A DNA stretch of 64,000 nucleotides from positions 31,164 through 95,163 of the forward strand of contig JBFHIW010000008.1 in assembly GCA_041596235.1 (NCBI GenBank). The letters are read 5' to 3'. Positions 8,292-17,358 of the stretch are shown here, in pieces. Under the pieces are notes generated by a model. The model saw only the letters and a program-made list of their open reading frames with translations. It made no database searches and was not told where the DNA came from. Each line of letters starts with the position of its first letter. The stretch's first letter is position 1. Position numbers and translations under genes: made by a program. The stretch comes from Seohaeicola sp041596235 (GTDB lineage Bacteria > Pseudomonadota > Alphaproteobacteria > Rhodobacterales > Rhodobacteraceae).

Positions 8292-9085
8292 GCCTGATCG
8301 AGGTCCGCGACCTGAGCGTGCGCTACGGGGGACAGCGGGTTCTCAACCATGTGGACATGTCCATCGACCGGGGTGAGATCGTGACCATCGTCGGACCCAA
8401 CGGATCGGGCAAGTCCACGCTCTTGCGCGCCCTGATCGGCGCGGTGCCCGTTGCGGGCGGTCGCGTGTCGCGCGCCACTGGCCTCAGGATCGGCTATGTG
8501 CCGCAGAAGCTGGCGATTGATCCGACCCTGCCGATGACGGTGGCCCGCTTCATGTCGCTGCCACGCCGGCAGCCTGCTGCCGATGTGGCCGCCGCACTGG
8601 AACAAGCGGGCGTGCCCGACCTGAGCAACCGGCAGATGACCGACCTGTCCGGCGGGCAGTTCCAGCGCGGATTGCTGGCCCGTGCGCTGCTGTCGAAACC
8701 CGATCTGTTGCTTCTGGACGAGGCGACCCAGGGTCTTGACCAGCCGGGATCGGCTGCATTCTACCGCCAGATCGAGGATGTGCGCGCCGGCTTGGGATGT
8801 GCGATCCTGATGGTCAGCCACGAGTTGCACGTGGTCATGAGCGCCTCTGACCGCGTCATCTGCCTGAACGGGCATGTCTGCTGCCAGGGTGCGCCGGAAA
8901 TCGTGGCCTCGGCGCCCGAATATCGCGCCCTGTTCGGTTCGGGCACCCAGGGCGCATTGGCGCTGTACCGCCACGATCACAACCACAGCCACGATGACGG
9001 CTGCGATCATGACCACGCAGGTGATCATTCCGGTGGCGCTGCGGTCATGCCGGTGCATCAGGCCGCCCGCAACAAGGTGCATTGA
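8288..9085 (+). CDS. znuC: Zinc ABC transporter ATP-binding protein ZnuC
   Basis: A 265-residue cytoplasmic ATPase of the zinc importer. Walker A is GPNGSGKST near residue 37, the signature is LSGGQFQRGLLARAL, Walker B is DLLLLDEAT and the switch His lies in MVSHELH. The last 40 or so residues are a His/Asp-rich tail (HDHNHSHDDGCDHDHAGDH) absent from the core ABC fold. ATG 8288 overlaps the zur stop, and the end shares a base with the znuB start (TGATG), so translation of the three genes is coupled. Confidence 0.92.
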   Translation: MSLIEVRDLSVRYGGQRVLNHVDMSIDRGEIVTIVGPNGSGKSTLLRALIGAVPVAGGRVSRATGLRIGYVPQKLAIDPTLPMTVARFMSLPRRQPAADVAAALEQAGVPDLSNRQMTDLSGGQFQRGLLARALLSKPDLLLLDEATQGLDQPGSAAFYRQIEDVRAGLGCAILMVSHELHVVMSASDRVICLNGHVCCQGAPEIVASAPEYRALFGSGTQGALALYRHDHNHSHDDGCDHDHAGDHSGGAAVMPVHQAARNKVH

Positions 9086-9876
9086 TGCTGGACGATTTCA
9101 TGATCCGTGCCGCCCTGGCCGGTCTGGGCGTGGCGCTGGCAGCGGCACCCATGGGATGTTTCGTGGTCTGGCGGCGCATGGCCTATTTCGGCGATGCCAC
9201 GGCCCATGCCTCGATCCTCGGCGTGGCGATCGCGCTGGCGCTTTCGGTCTCGGTGTTTCTTGGCGCGCTGGTGATGGCGTTGCTGATGGCGCTTGCGGTC
9301 ACCGCACTGTCCGGGCGCGGCTATGCTGTCGATACGCTGCTGGGGGTGCTGGCGCATTCGGCGCTGGCCTTCGGCCTTGTTGCGGTATCCTTCCTGTCGG
9401 GCGTGCGGATCGACCTGATGGCCTATCTCTTCGGGGATATTCTGGCCGTCGGCACCACGGATCTGGCCGTGATCTGGGGCGGCGCCGCGCTGGTCCTTGT
9501 GTTGCTGACCTGGCGTTGGGCCGCGCTTCTGACCGCGACGCTCAATCCCGATCTGGCCCATGCCTCGGGGATCGATCCCCGGCGCGAGCAGCTTGTCCTG
9601 ACCCTGGCCCTCGCCGTCGTGGTCGCGGTTGCGATCAAGGTCGTGGGCGTCCTTCTGATCGCGGCCCTGCTGATCATCCCCGCCGCCGCCGCGCGCCCCT
9701 TTGCCCGCACGCCCGAAGGCATGGCCGTGATTGCGGTCATCGTCGCGGCCCTCTCGGTGCTGGGGGGGCTGCAAGCCTCGCTGCTCTATGACACGCCCAC
9801 CGGCCCCAGCATCGTCTGTGTCGCGGCCCTGATCTTCGCAGGCAGCGCCTTCGGATCCGCGCTGCGCCGCGCCTGA
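9085..9876 (+). CDS. znuB: Zinc ABC transporter permease ZnuB
   Basis: A 263-residue membrane permease of the ABC-3 family with about eight hydrophobic helices, the zinc channel partner of ZnuC. The family's cytoplasmic coupling region is visible around MAYFGDATAHASILGVA (residues 32-48). TTG 9082 is also in frame, but ATG 9085 gives the natural N-terminus and a one-base overlap with the znuC stop. It ends the zinc operon; four bases after the stop a copy of the 3'-end repeat begins. Confidence 0.9.
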   Translation: MLDDFMIRAALAGLGVALAAAPMGCFVVWRRMAYFGDATAHASILGVAIALALSVSVFLGALVMALLMALAVTALSGRGYAVDTLLGVLAHSALAFGLVAVSFLSGVRIDLMAYLFGDILAVGTTDLAVIWGGAALVLVLLTWRWAALLTATLNPDLAHASGIDPRREQLVLTLALAVVVAVAIKVVGVLLIAALLIIPAAAARPFARTPEGMAVIAVIVAALSVLGGLQASLLYDTPTGPSIVCVAALIFAGSAFGSALRRA

Positions 9877-9879
9877 CCG

Positions 9880-9901
9880 CTTCTTCTTGCTTCAAATATC
9901 C
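9880..9901 (+). repeat. 3'-end repeat, copy 1 (short form)
   Basis: Four bases after the znuB stop lies a CTTCTTCTTGC box followed by CAAATATCC, the conserved leading part of the repeat found in full after argD, pit and hbd in this window. The G-rich hairpin part is absent here. Function unknown; the placement straight after a stop codon is shared by all copies. Confidence 0.6.
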
Positions 9902-9988
9902 AATCCTGCCCGTCCCGCAGGCGATACACTCGCCCTTGGCGCGGGACTGTGGCAGTCTGCATCCTGACCATATCCGAAAGGATCGCCC

Positions 9989-11683
9989 ATGACGCCGCTC
10001 TCGACCCTCATTGCCCAAGGCCGGGGTCAGACCCCCGCCGATCTGGTCCTGCGCGGGGGGCGCATCCTCGACCTGATCACGGGCGCGCTGCTGGAAGGCG
10101 ATGTCGCCATTTGCGGCGATACCATCGTCGGCACCTGCGCCAGTTATGACGCGGTCCGGATCATCGACGTGACCGGCCTGATCCTCGTACCCGGCTTCAT
10201 CGACACCCATCTGCATATCGAAAGCTCTCTTGTCACGCCCCACGAATTCGACCGCTGCGTCGCGCCGCGCGGGGTGACAACGGCCATCTGCGATCCGCAT
10301 GAGATCGCCAATGTGATCGGCACCGATGGCATCCGCTATTTCCAGCGGGCCGCGGAATGCACGTTGATGGATATCAGGGTGCAGCTGTCCTCCTGTGTGC
10401 CCTCGACCGACATGGAAACCTCAGGCGCGCGGATCGAGGCTGCCGATCTGGCCGCGCTCATGGATCATCCGAAAGGCATCGGGCTGGCCGAGGTGATGAA
10501 TTTCCCCGGCGTGCTTGCGGGCGATCCCGGCCTCATGGCCAAGCTCGACCTGTTCCGGGGCGGCCATGTCGATGGACACGCGCCGCAACTGACAGGCCGC
10601 GACCTGAATGGCTATATCGCCGCCGGCATAAGGACCGAGCATGAGGCGACGACCGCCGCCGAGGCCCGCGAGAAGCTGCAGAAGGGGATGCACGTGCTGA
10701 TCCGCGAAGGTTCGGTCAGCAAGGACATGGCCGCGCTGGCCCCTCTCCTGACCGATCTGACGGCCCCCTACATGTGCCTGTGCACCGATGACCGCAATCC
10801 GCTGGATATCGCGGAACACGGCCACCTTGACTACATGATCCGCAGCCTGATCGCATCGGGCGTTCCCCCCTTGGCCGCCTATCGTGCGGCAAGCCTTTCT
10901 GCGGCCGAGGCCTTCGGTCTCAAGGATCGCGGCCTGATCGCGCCGGGCAAGCGCGCCGATATCGTGGTGCTGGACGCGCTTGAAACCTGCCACGCGCGGA
11001 TGGTGTTCTGCGGCGGTGTCCAGGTGACCGATGCGGCCTTTGCCGCGCGCACGCCCGTGCCACCGGTCGGGCGCGCCTCGGTCAAGGCTCCCACGGTCAC
11101 GCCGCAGGATTTCCGCACCACCGGCAACCGCGAGACGACGGATGTGATCGGCATCATCGAAGGCAAGATCATCACCGAGCATCTGCACGCGGTGATCCCC
11201 ATCACCGATGGCGACAAGCGCCCCGATCCGGCACGCGACCTGATCAAGATCGCGGTGATCGAACGGCATGGCAAGAACGGCAATATCGCCACGGGTTTCG
11301 TGCGCGGTTTCGGCCTGCAGGCGGGGGCCATCGCCTCGACCGTGTGCCATGATCATCACAACATCGCCGTTGTGGGGGCCGATTACGCCGACATGGCACT
11401 TGCCGCAAACCGTCTGGGCCAGATCGAGGGCGGCTTTGTCGTGGTGCGGGACGGGCAGGTTCTGGCCGAACTGGCGCTGCCGGTCGCGGGCCTCATGAGC
11501 CTGGAGCCGTTTGAGGGCGTGCGCGCGCGCCTTGCCACCCTGCGCGCTGCGGCCCGCACAATTGGCGTGACGCTGGAGGAGCCTTTCCTGCAACTGGCCT
11601 TCCTTGCGCTGCCCGTGATCCCCGCGCTCAAGATCACCGACCGGGGGCTGGTCGATGTGAACCGGTTCGAGATCATCGGCTGA
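9989..11683 (+). CDS. ade: Adenine deaminase
   Basis: A 564-residue amidohydrolase that converts adenine to hypoxanthine and ammonia in purine salvage. The metal-binding start of the barrel is GFIDTHLHIESS (residues 70-81), followed by CDPHEIANV and later the CTDDRNP strand, all characteristic of bacterial adenine deaminase (Ade) rather than adenosine deaminase. Length matches the family (about 560-600). ATG 9989 is preceded by AAAGGA. It appears to be a single gene; there is no clear link with the zinc operon before it beyond the enzyme itself needing a metal. Confidence 0.9.
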   Translation: MTPLSTLIAQGRGQTPADLVLRGGRILDLITGALLEGDVAICGDTIVGTCASYDAVRIIDVTGLILVPGFIDTHLHIESSLVTPHEFDRCVAPRGVTTAICDPHEIANVIGTDGIRYFQRAAECTLMDIRVQLSSCVPSTDMETSGARIEAADLAALMDHPKGIGLAEVMNFPGVLAGDPGLMAKLDLFRGGHVDGHAPQLTGRDLNGYIAAGIRTEHEATTAAEAREKLQKGMHVLIREGSVSKDMAALAPLLTDLTAPYMCLCTDDRNPLDIAEHGHLDYMIRSLIASGVPPLAAYRAASLSAAEAFGLKDRGLIAPGKRADIVVLDALETCHARMVFCGGVQVTDAAFAARTPVPPVGRASVKAPTVTPQDFRTTGNRETTDVIGIIEGKIITEHLHAVIPITDGDKRPDPARDLIKIAVIERHGKNGNIATGFVRGFGLQAGAIASTVCHDHHNIAVVGADYADMALAANRLGQIEGGFVVVRDGQVLAELALPVAGLMSLEPFEGVRARLATLRAAARTIGVTLEEPFLQLAFLALPVIPALKITDRGLVDVNRFEIIG

Positions 11684-11694
11684 GGCTTTGCCCG

Positions 11695-11820
11695 ATGACG
11701 GCGATCGCGGCATCCGCCATGTCCCGCTGGTCCCCTTCCATCAGGGTCGTCGGCCTGCTGGCGATGCTGGCGCTGATCCTTGACCTCAGGCACCGTAGGC
11801 GGGCCGCAGGCTGGGTTTGA
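11695..11820 (+). CDS. Possible small single-helix membrane peptide
   Basis: A 41-codon frame (ATG 11695 to TGA 11820) directly after ade. The encoded peptide has one hydrophobic segment (IRVVGLLAMLALIL) followed by a basic tail with several Arg. The shape fits a small membrane protein, but no strong SD precedes the ATG and I recognise no family. It could be a chance frame in GC-rich DNA. Confidence 0.2.
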   Translation: MTAIAASAMSRWSPSIRVVGLLAMLALILDLRHRRRAAGWV

Positions 11821-11902
11821 CCCTGCCGTGTCGGGATGCAATCGCGCAGGAATCCGTTGCGTCACATCGTTTATTCCGACAGGCAAAACAGTTTTCCACT
11901 GA

Positions 11903-11931
11903 TTGACGGGTCTGGTCCAAGGCACTACCGT
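11903..11931 (+). promoter_or_regulatory. Candidate sigma-70 promoter of the fadJ-like operon
   Basis: TTGACG (11903-11908), a 17-base spacer, then TACCGT (11926-11931), 24 bases before ATG 11955. The -35 is near consensus and the -10 is weak. The position suits transcription of the three-gene fatty-acid operon. Confidence 0.45.
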
Positions 11932-11954
11932 CCTGCCCAATTCGGGAGGATAGA

Positions 11955-14054
11955 ATGTCTGATACCACCGCCATCAACGACAAGATCACCATCGAACGGG
12001 CGGGCGAAATCGCCCTGATCCGGATCGACAATCCGCCGGTCAATGCCACCGGACAGGCCGTGCGCCAAGGGTTGCAGGACGCTGTCGAGAAGATCAACGC
12101 CGAAGGTACGGCCAAGGTCATCGCGATCTATGCGGCTGGTCGCACCTTCGTGGCCGGGGCCGATATCCGCGAATTCGGCAAGCCCTTCGTGCCGCCCGCG
12201 CTCCCGGATGTGTTCAACATCATCGAAGCCTCGGCTATCCCGGTGATCAGCGTGCTGCATGGCACGGCACTGGGCGGCGGGCTGGAATTGGGCCTTGCCA
12301 CCCATGCCCGTATCGGGATCGAAGGGTTGCGCGTCGGCCTGCCCGAGATTTTGCTGGGCCTGCTGCCCGGTGCCGGTGGCACACAGCGCATGCCGCGCCT
12401 GACAGGCGTGCCCTTCGCGCTGGACATGATCCTCTCGGGCCGTCAGGTCGCCGCGCCCGAGGCGCTTTCGGCTGGCATCATCGACCGGCTGGACGCTGGC
12501 GATCCGCGCGATGTGGCCTTGAAGGCCGCGCAGGATGTGATCAAGGGTACGCTGAAAACCCGCCGGACCGACCAGATCGCGGTGGTGCCGGATCAGGCGG
12601 CGCTGGATCAGACCGCCGCCCATCTGAAGAAGACGCAAAGCCATCTTTTCTCGCCCCATAAATGCGTCGAGGCGGTCGCCGCCGCGACCCTGCCCATGGC
12701 GGAAGGCCTCAAGATCGAGCGCGCAGCCTTCATGGATTGCATGAACACGCCGCAGCGCGCGGGCCTGATCCACGCCTTCTTTGGCGAGCGCGCCGTCAGC
12801 AATATCCCCGAGGCCAAGGGCCCCGCGCGCGACATCGCCCATGTCGGCGTGATCGGCGGCGGCACGATGGGATCGGGCATCGCCACCGCCTGTCTTCTGG
12901 CGGGCCTCAGGGTGACGCTGGTCGAGGTGGCGCAGGACGGTCTGGATCGTGGGATCGCCACGATCACCGGCAATCTTGACGGGGCTGTCAAACGCGGCAA
13001 GCTCAAGGCGGACAAGCGTGACGCCACCCTTGCGATGCTGACCCCCGCGCTCGAGATGGGCGCGCTGGCGGATGTCGATCTGGTGATCGAAGCCGTGTTC
13101 GAGGACATGGGCGTCAAGAAGGACATCTTCGGCAGGCTGGATGCGATCTGCAAACCCGGCGCGATTCTGGCCTCCAACACCTCCTACCTCGACGTGAACG
13201 AGATCGCCTCGGTGACTGCGCGACCGCAGGACGTGATCGGCCTGCATTTCTTCAGCCCCGCGCATGTGATGCGCCTGCTGGAAATCGTTGTGGCCGACAA
13301 GACCGCGCCTGATGTCGTGGCCAGCGGCTTTGCGCTGGCGAAAAAGCTGGGCAAGGTCGGCGTGCGCGCCGGTGTCTGCGACGGTTTCATCGGCAACCGG
13401 ATCCTCGCGCACTACAGCAAGACCGCGTCCTACCTCGTTCTGGACGGCGCCACGCCGCAGCAGGTGGATGCCGCGCTGGAAGGGTTCGGCTTTGCAATGG
13501 GGCCGCACAAGGTGGGTGACCTTGCAGGTCTCGACATCGGCTGGATGACCCGCAAGCGCAAGGCCGCCACCCGCGACCCGAATGAACGCTACGCCGGCGC
13601 GGTTGCCGACCGCATCTGCGAGGAAGGCTGGTTCGGGCGCAAGACCGGCAAGGGCTATTACGTCTATGAGGGGAAAGACATCACCCCCAACCCCGCCGTT
13701 GCGACCTTCATCGACGAGGCACGCGCCGCGGCCCAGATCACCCCGCGCCAGTTCACCGATCAGGAGATCGTCGACCGCTACATGACCGCCATGATCGTTG
13801 AGGCCGCCCGCGTGGTCGAAGACGGTACCGCCCGCCGCCCGCTGGATGTGGATATGGTGTTCCTGTTCGGCTACGGTTTCCCGCGTCACCGGGGCGGCCC
13901 GCTGCACTATGCCGACACCATCGGTGCCGCCGCACTGGTCGATCGCATCAAGGCCTATGCCAAAGAGGATGCGACCTATTGGCAGGTGCCCGCACTGCTT
14001 GAAAAGATGGCCGCGAACGGCACATCCTTTGCTGACATGAACAAGGAGGCCTGA
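11955..14054 (+). CDS. Bifunctional enoyl-CoA hydratase / 3-hydroxyacyl-CoA dehydrogenase (FadJ/FadB-like)
   Basis: A 699-residue bifunctional beta-oxidation enzyme. The N-terminal crotonase domain (about 1-190) has the oxyanion-hole sequences AGRTFVAGADIREF and GTALGGGLELGLA and the catalytic-glutamate region LPEILLGLLPGAGGTQRMPR. Near residue 297 the Rossmann motif VGVIGGGTMGSGIA begins the NAD-dependent dehydrogenase domain, followed by a C-terminal domain with the DGFIGNRI block. It hydrates 2-enoyl-CoA and oxidises the 3-hydroxyacyl-CoA. GGAGG precedes ATG 11955. It leads an operon with two acyl-CoA dehydrogenase genes, which supply its enoyl-CoA substrate. Confidence 0.9.
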   Translation: MSDTTAINDKITIERAGEIALIRIDNPPVNATGQAVRQGLQDAVEKINAEGTAKVIAIYAAGRTFVAGADIREFGKPFVPPALPDVFNIIEASAIPVISVLHGTALGGGLELGLATHARIGIEGLRVGLPEILLGLLPGAGGTQRMPRLTGVPFALDMILSGRQVAAPEALSAGIIDRLDAGDPRDVALKAAQDVIKGTLKTRRTDQIAVVPDQAALDQTAAHLKKTQSHLFSPHKCVEAVAAATLPMAEGLKIERAAFMDCMNTPQRAGLIHAFFGERAVSNIPEAKGPARDIAHVGVIGGGTMGSGIATACLLAGLRVTLVEVAQDGLDRGIATITGNLDGAVKRGKLKADKRDATLAMLTPALEMGALADVDLVIEAVFEDMGVKKDIFGRLDAICKPGAILASNTSYLDVNEIASVTARPQDVIGLHFFSPAHVMRLLEIVVADKTAPDVVASGFALAKKLGKVGVRAGVCDGFIGNRILAHYSKTASYLVLDGATPQQVDAALEGFGFAMGPHKVGDLAGLDIGWMTRKRKAATRDPNERYAGAVADRICEEGWFGRKTGKGYYVYEGKDITPNPAVATFIDEARAAAQITPRQFTDQEIVDRYMTAMIVEAARVVEDGTARRPLDVDMVFLFGYGFPRHRGGPLHYADTIGAAALVDRIKAYAKEDATYWQVPALLEKMAANGTSFADMNKEA

Positions 14055-14057
14055 GAC

Positions 14058-15245
14058 ATGGACCTGAGTTTTTCCCCCGAGGAAATCGCCTTCCGCGACG
14101 AGGTGCGGGCCTATCTGGCCGAGAACCTGCCCAAGCGCATCTCGGACGCCGTGCGCAACGGCACCGAGCAGACCAAGGAAATGGCCGAGGAATGGCACGC
14201 CATCCTGAACGCGAAGGGCTGGCTTGCCACCACGTGGGGCGTGGAATTCGGCGGACCCGGCTGGACCCCCGTGCAAAAGCACATCTTCGAGGAGGAATGC
14301 TGCCGCGCCTATGCGCCGCGCATCGTGCCCTTCGGCCTCAACATGCTTGGGCCGGTGCTGCAAGCCTTCGGCACCAAGGAACAACAGGACACCATCCTGC
14401 CGCGCATTCTGGACGGCACCGACTGGTGGTGTCAGGGCTATTCCGAACCGGGCGCCGGATCGGACCTTGCCAGCCTCAAGACCCGCGCCGTGCGCGACGG
14501 GGATCATTATGTGATCAACGGCCAGAAAACCTGGACCACGCTGGGCCAGCACGCCAACAAGATCTTCTGCCTCTGCCGTACCGACCCCGAGGCCAAGCAG
14601 CAGGAAGGCATCAGCTTCATTCTGGTCGATCTGGATACGCCCGGCATCGAAATGCGCCCCATCCGCCTGATCGAAGGCGGGCATGAGGTCAACGAAGTGT
14701 TCTTCACCGATGTCCGCGTGCCCGTCTCGAACCTTGTGGGCGAGGAAAACAAGGGCTGGACCATCGCCAAGTTCCTGCTGACCCATGAACGCACCGGCAT
14801 CGCGGGCGTGGGCTTTTCCATGCAGTCGCTGGAAGAGGTCAAGGCGCTGGCCCGCAAGATCCGCCGTGGTGGTCGCCCCCTGATCGAGGATCCGCTCTTC
14901 GCCGCGCGTATCGCGCAGGCCGAAATCGACCTTGAGGCCATGAAGATCACCAATTTGCGCATGCTCTTCAAGGCGCAGCAGCAGGGCGCACCGGGGCCGG
15001 AAACCTCGATCCTCAAGATCAAGGGCACGGTGATCCATCAGGAGCTCAAGGACCTTGCGCGCCGCGCGCTCGGTCCGGTGGCCGCACCCTTCCCCGGCTC
15101 GATGACGGACGGGAACATCATGTTCGGCCCCGAGGGCACGTCGAACAACGCCGCGCGCTATTTCAACAACCGCAAGACCTCGATCTTCGGTGGATCGAAC
15201 GAGATCCAGCGCAACATCCTGACCAAGACCATGCTGGAGCTGTAA
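14058..15245 (+). CDS. Acyl-CoA dehydrogenase, large subunit type (PimC-like)
   Basis: A 395-residue FAD-dependent acyl-CoA dehydrogenase. Blocks typical of the family are YSEPGAGSDLASLKTRA (substrate/FAD binding), VINGQKTWTT and, at the end, GGSNEIQRNIL. At the place where the medium-chain enzyme has its catalytic Glu before the QIQR-like block, this protein has Gly; Glu244 in LTHERTGIAG could take over, as in isovaleryl- and long-chain types. SD AAGGAGG lies in the end of the preceding gene, and the next gene encodes a shorter paralogue 3 bases later. Such pairs form heteromeric dehydrogenases like pimeloyl-CoA dehydrogenase PimC/PimD. The substrate is unknown. Confidence 0.85.
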   Translation: MDLSFSPEEIAFRDEVRAYLAENLPKRISDAVRNGTEQTKEMAEEWHAILNAKGWLATTWGVEFGGPGWTPVQKHIFEEECCRAYAPRIVPFGLNMLGPVLQAFGTKEQQDTILPRILDGTDWWCQGYSEPGAGSDLASLKTRAVRDGDHYVINGQKTWTTLGQHANKIFCLCRTDPEAKQQEGISFILVDLDTPGIEMRPIRLIEGGHEVNEVFFTDVRVPVSNLVGEENKGWTIAKFLLTHERTGIAGVGFSMQSLEEVKALARKIRRGGRPLIEDPLFAARIAQAEIDLEAMKITNLRMLFKAQQQGAPGPETSILKIKGTVIHQELKDLARRALGPVAAPFPGSMTDGNIMFGPEGTSNNAARYFNNRKTSIFGGSNEIQRNILTKTMLEL

Positions 15246-15248
15246 CCG

Positions 15249-16322
15249 ATGGATTTCAATCTGACCGAAGACCGCCGGATGCTGCAGGACAGCCTGACCC
15301 GCTATCTTGGCGACAAGTATCCCGTCGATCACCGCAACAAGGTGGCCTATGCGCTGCCCTGCCATGACCCCGCGAAATGGGATGAGCTGGCCGAGCTTGG
15401 CGCGCTGTTCGCGCTGGCACCGGAAGATGCGGGTGGCTTTGGCGGCACCGGCTTCGACATCATGGTGGTGTTCGAGGCGCTGGGCCGTGCCCTGAACCCC
15501 GAACCGATGCTGGGCGCCGCGATGGCTAGCCGCCTGATGACCAAGGTCGGCGCGGATCAGGAAGCGCTTTTGTCTGGCGCCACGAAATATGCCGTCGGCG
15601 TGGGCGAGGTCGAAGCCCCCTATGAGCTGGACCAGATCGCCTGCACCGCAACCGCCAAAGGCGCGGGCCATGTGCTGTCAGGGCGCAAGTCATCCGTCTA
15701 TGGCGGGCAGGCGGCTGATGTGATCCTTGTCGCCGCCATGCTGGATGGAAAAACCGCCCTGTTTCAGGTGCAGGCATCCGACGCCCAGATCGCGGGCTAT
15801 CCGATGATGGATGGCGGCGGTGCCGCCGAGATTCTGCTGGATGACACGCCCGCCACGCTGCTGCTGGCCGACGCGGCCGAGGCGCTGACCGATGCGCTGA
15901 ACGCAGGCACCTTGGCGCTTTGCGCGGAAGCCGTGGGCGCGATGGAAGTGACCCACGCGACCACGCTTGATTACCTGCGTACCCGCAAGCAGTTCGGTGT
16001 GCCGATCGGCAAGTTTCAGGTGCTGCAACACCGCGCCGTCGACATGCTGACCGAGATCGAGCAGTCCCGTTCGATCACCATCAAGGCCGCCTCCGAACTG
16101 GATGGCCCCGATGCCTCGCGCTTCGTGTCGATGGCGAAAAACCTGATTGGCCGCGCCGCACGGCTTGTGGCGGAGGAATCGATCCAGATGCACGGCGGCA
16201 TTGCGATGACATGGGAATACCCGATCTCGCATTACGCCAAGCGTCTGGTGATGCTGGATGCGCAGCTTGGCGATACCGACTACCACCTGTCACGGGTGAT
16301 GGCGGGATTGCGGGCGGCGTAA
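15249..16322 (+). CDS. Acyl-CoA dehydrogenase, small subunit type (PimD-like)
   Basis: A 357-residue acyl-CoA dehydrogenase homologue, shorter and more divergent than its neighbour. The C-terminal helical domain is clear (RKQFGVPIGKFQVLQHRAVD, IQMHGGIAMTWEYPISHYAKR), while the middle beta domain is reduced. The usual catalytic Glu position near the C-terminus reads GDTDYHL, so it lacks that residue. It is probably the partner of the 395-residue subunit, with the pair forming one enzyme and passing electrons to EtfAB, encoded about 30 kb away. It starts 3 bases after the previous stop and ends the operon. Confidence 0.82.
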   Translation: MDFNLTEDRRMLQDSLTRYLGDKYPVDHRNKVAYALPCHDPAKWDELAELGALFALAPEDAGGFGGTGFDIMVVFEALGRALNPEPMLGAAMASRLMTKVGADQEALLSGATKYAVGVGEVEAPYELDQIACTATAKGAGHVLSGRKSSVYGGQAADVILVAAMLDGKTALFQVQASDAQIAGYPMMDGGGAAEILLDDTPATLLLADAAEALTDALNAGTLALCAEAVGAMEVTHATTLDYLRTRKQFGVPIGKFQVLQHRAVDMLTEIEQSRSITIKAASELDGPDASRFVSMAKNLIGRAARLVAEESIQMHGGIAMTWEYPISHYAKRLVMLDAQLGDTDYHLSRVMAGLRAA

Positions 16323-16332
16323 ATATTGTATG

Positions 16333-16369
16333 GCGAGGGTGGCGTACCACAAATGCGCCGCCCTCGCCT
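16333..16369 (+). terminator. Hairpin after the acyl-CoA dehydrogenase operon
   Basis: A 13-bp inverted repeat with one G-T pair (16333-16345 with 16357-16369) and an 11-base loop, 10 bases after the operon's last stop. No U-run follows, so it may be a weak terminator or a 3'-end stabiliser. The remaining bases to 16550 hold nothing I recognise. Confidence 0.45.
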
Positions 16370-16550
16370 CGACACCATCGCCGCATCGCCACCCAGCGTG
16401 TCGGCGATCCAGGGTCTTGGCAATTAGGTCTGGTGCGAGCCAGCAACGGTTAAGAAGTCCCTAATGCGCCTCGGCAACCCATTGAAAGCAAAGGGTCTGG
16501 AAAATGCCCCATCATGGGACACTTTCTCAGAGCATTAGAATCAGGGCCGA

Positions 16551-17180
16551 TTACCGCTTGCGGTCGCGGCGCGAGGACATGGGCTGGAACGCCACGCCGA
16601 CATGCGCCTCGCAATAGGGTTTGCCGGGCTGAGTGGGCAGGCCGCAGAACCAGAAATTGTCGGTTGCGGGGTCACCCACGGGCCATTTGCAGGTCCGCTC
16701 GGTCAGTTCCATCAGGGTCAGGCGGCGGGCCTTCTTTTCGATCTCGCTGACCTTGGCCAAAGCCTCGGGGCTGATTTCGTTGGCCGAAGGCTGCGGGGGC
16801 AGGGGCTGACCCGCCGGGATGATCGCCTTGCGGGTATGGGGCACCGTTGCGGGCCGGGTATCGGTATCGCCGTCGTCCTCGGCCTCAACCACATCGTCTT
16901 CGACCGGGCGCGGTGCCGGCTTTGCGGCGGGCCTTGCCTTGGCTTCGGCCGGTTTCGGCGCGGGTTTCGGCTTGGCCTCGGGCTTGGCAGTGGTGCCTGC
17001 AGCGGCAGGCGCGGCCGGCGCCGGTGTCGGGCCGGCACGGTTGGACAGGCCAAGGCGGTGAACCTTGCCGATCACGGCATTGCGCGTCACGCCGCCAAGT
17101 TCCTTGGCGATCTGGCTGGCCGACTGGCCCTCGCCCCACATTTTCTTCAACAGTTCGACGCGCTCATCGGTCCAGGACAT
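16551..17180 (-). CDS. gcrA: Cell-cycle regulator GcrA
   Basis: A 209-residue GcrA protein, the alphaproteobacterial factor that binds sigma-70 RNA polymerase and reads GANTC methylation to time cell-cycle transcription. The N-terminal 45 residues (MSWTDERVELLKKMW, ASQIAKELGGVTRNAVIGK) form the DNA-binding helix-turn-helix. A long linker rich in Ala, Pro and Lys runs from about 50 to 110. The C-terminus has RTCKWPVGDP and FCGLPTQPGKPYCEAH, with the conserved cysteines of the polymerase-binding domain. The linker is longer than in many relatives. It is transcribed alone, divergent from an ABC permease gene; a GAATC methylation site lies upstream near 17280. Confidence 0.92.
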   Translation of the reverse strand: MSWTDERVELLKKMWGEGQSASQIAKELGGVTRNAVIGKVHRLGLSNRAGPTPAPAAPAAAGTTAKPEAKPKPAPKPAEAKARPAAKPAPRPVEDDVVEAEDDGDTDTRPATVPHTRKAIIPAGQPLPPQPSANEISPEALAKVSEIEKKARRLTLMELTERTCKWPVGDPATDNFWFCGLPTQPGKPYCEAHVGVAFQPMSSRRDRKR

Positions 17181-17358
17181 GGTCTTTCCTTACCCAAAAG
17201 GCGGCCCGCATTGTCCGGGGCCGCCCTGTCATCTCAGAGCGTCCTATTCTAAACAACCCTTGCCGAGTTACAAGGTGCCGAATCACGCCTGTCGTCCGGA
17301 TAGGCACCTGCGGCGCCGCCAATGCTCTTTCATGGGCGCAACCAAGAGGGACCCCCCG

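Noticed and set aside
11925..15671. A 1,248-codon open frame on the minus strand
   Set aside because: It is exactly antisense to the fadJ-like and acyl-CoA dehydrogenase genes, has no family resemblance and is rich in His, Arg and Gly as expected of a GC-rich shadow frame.
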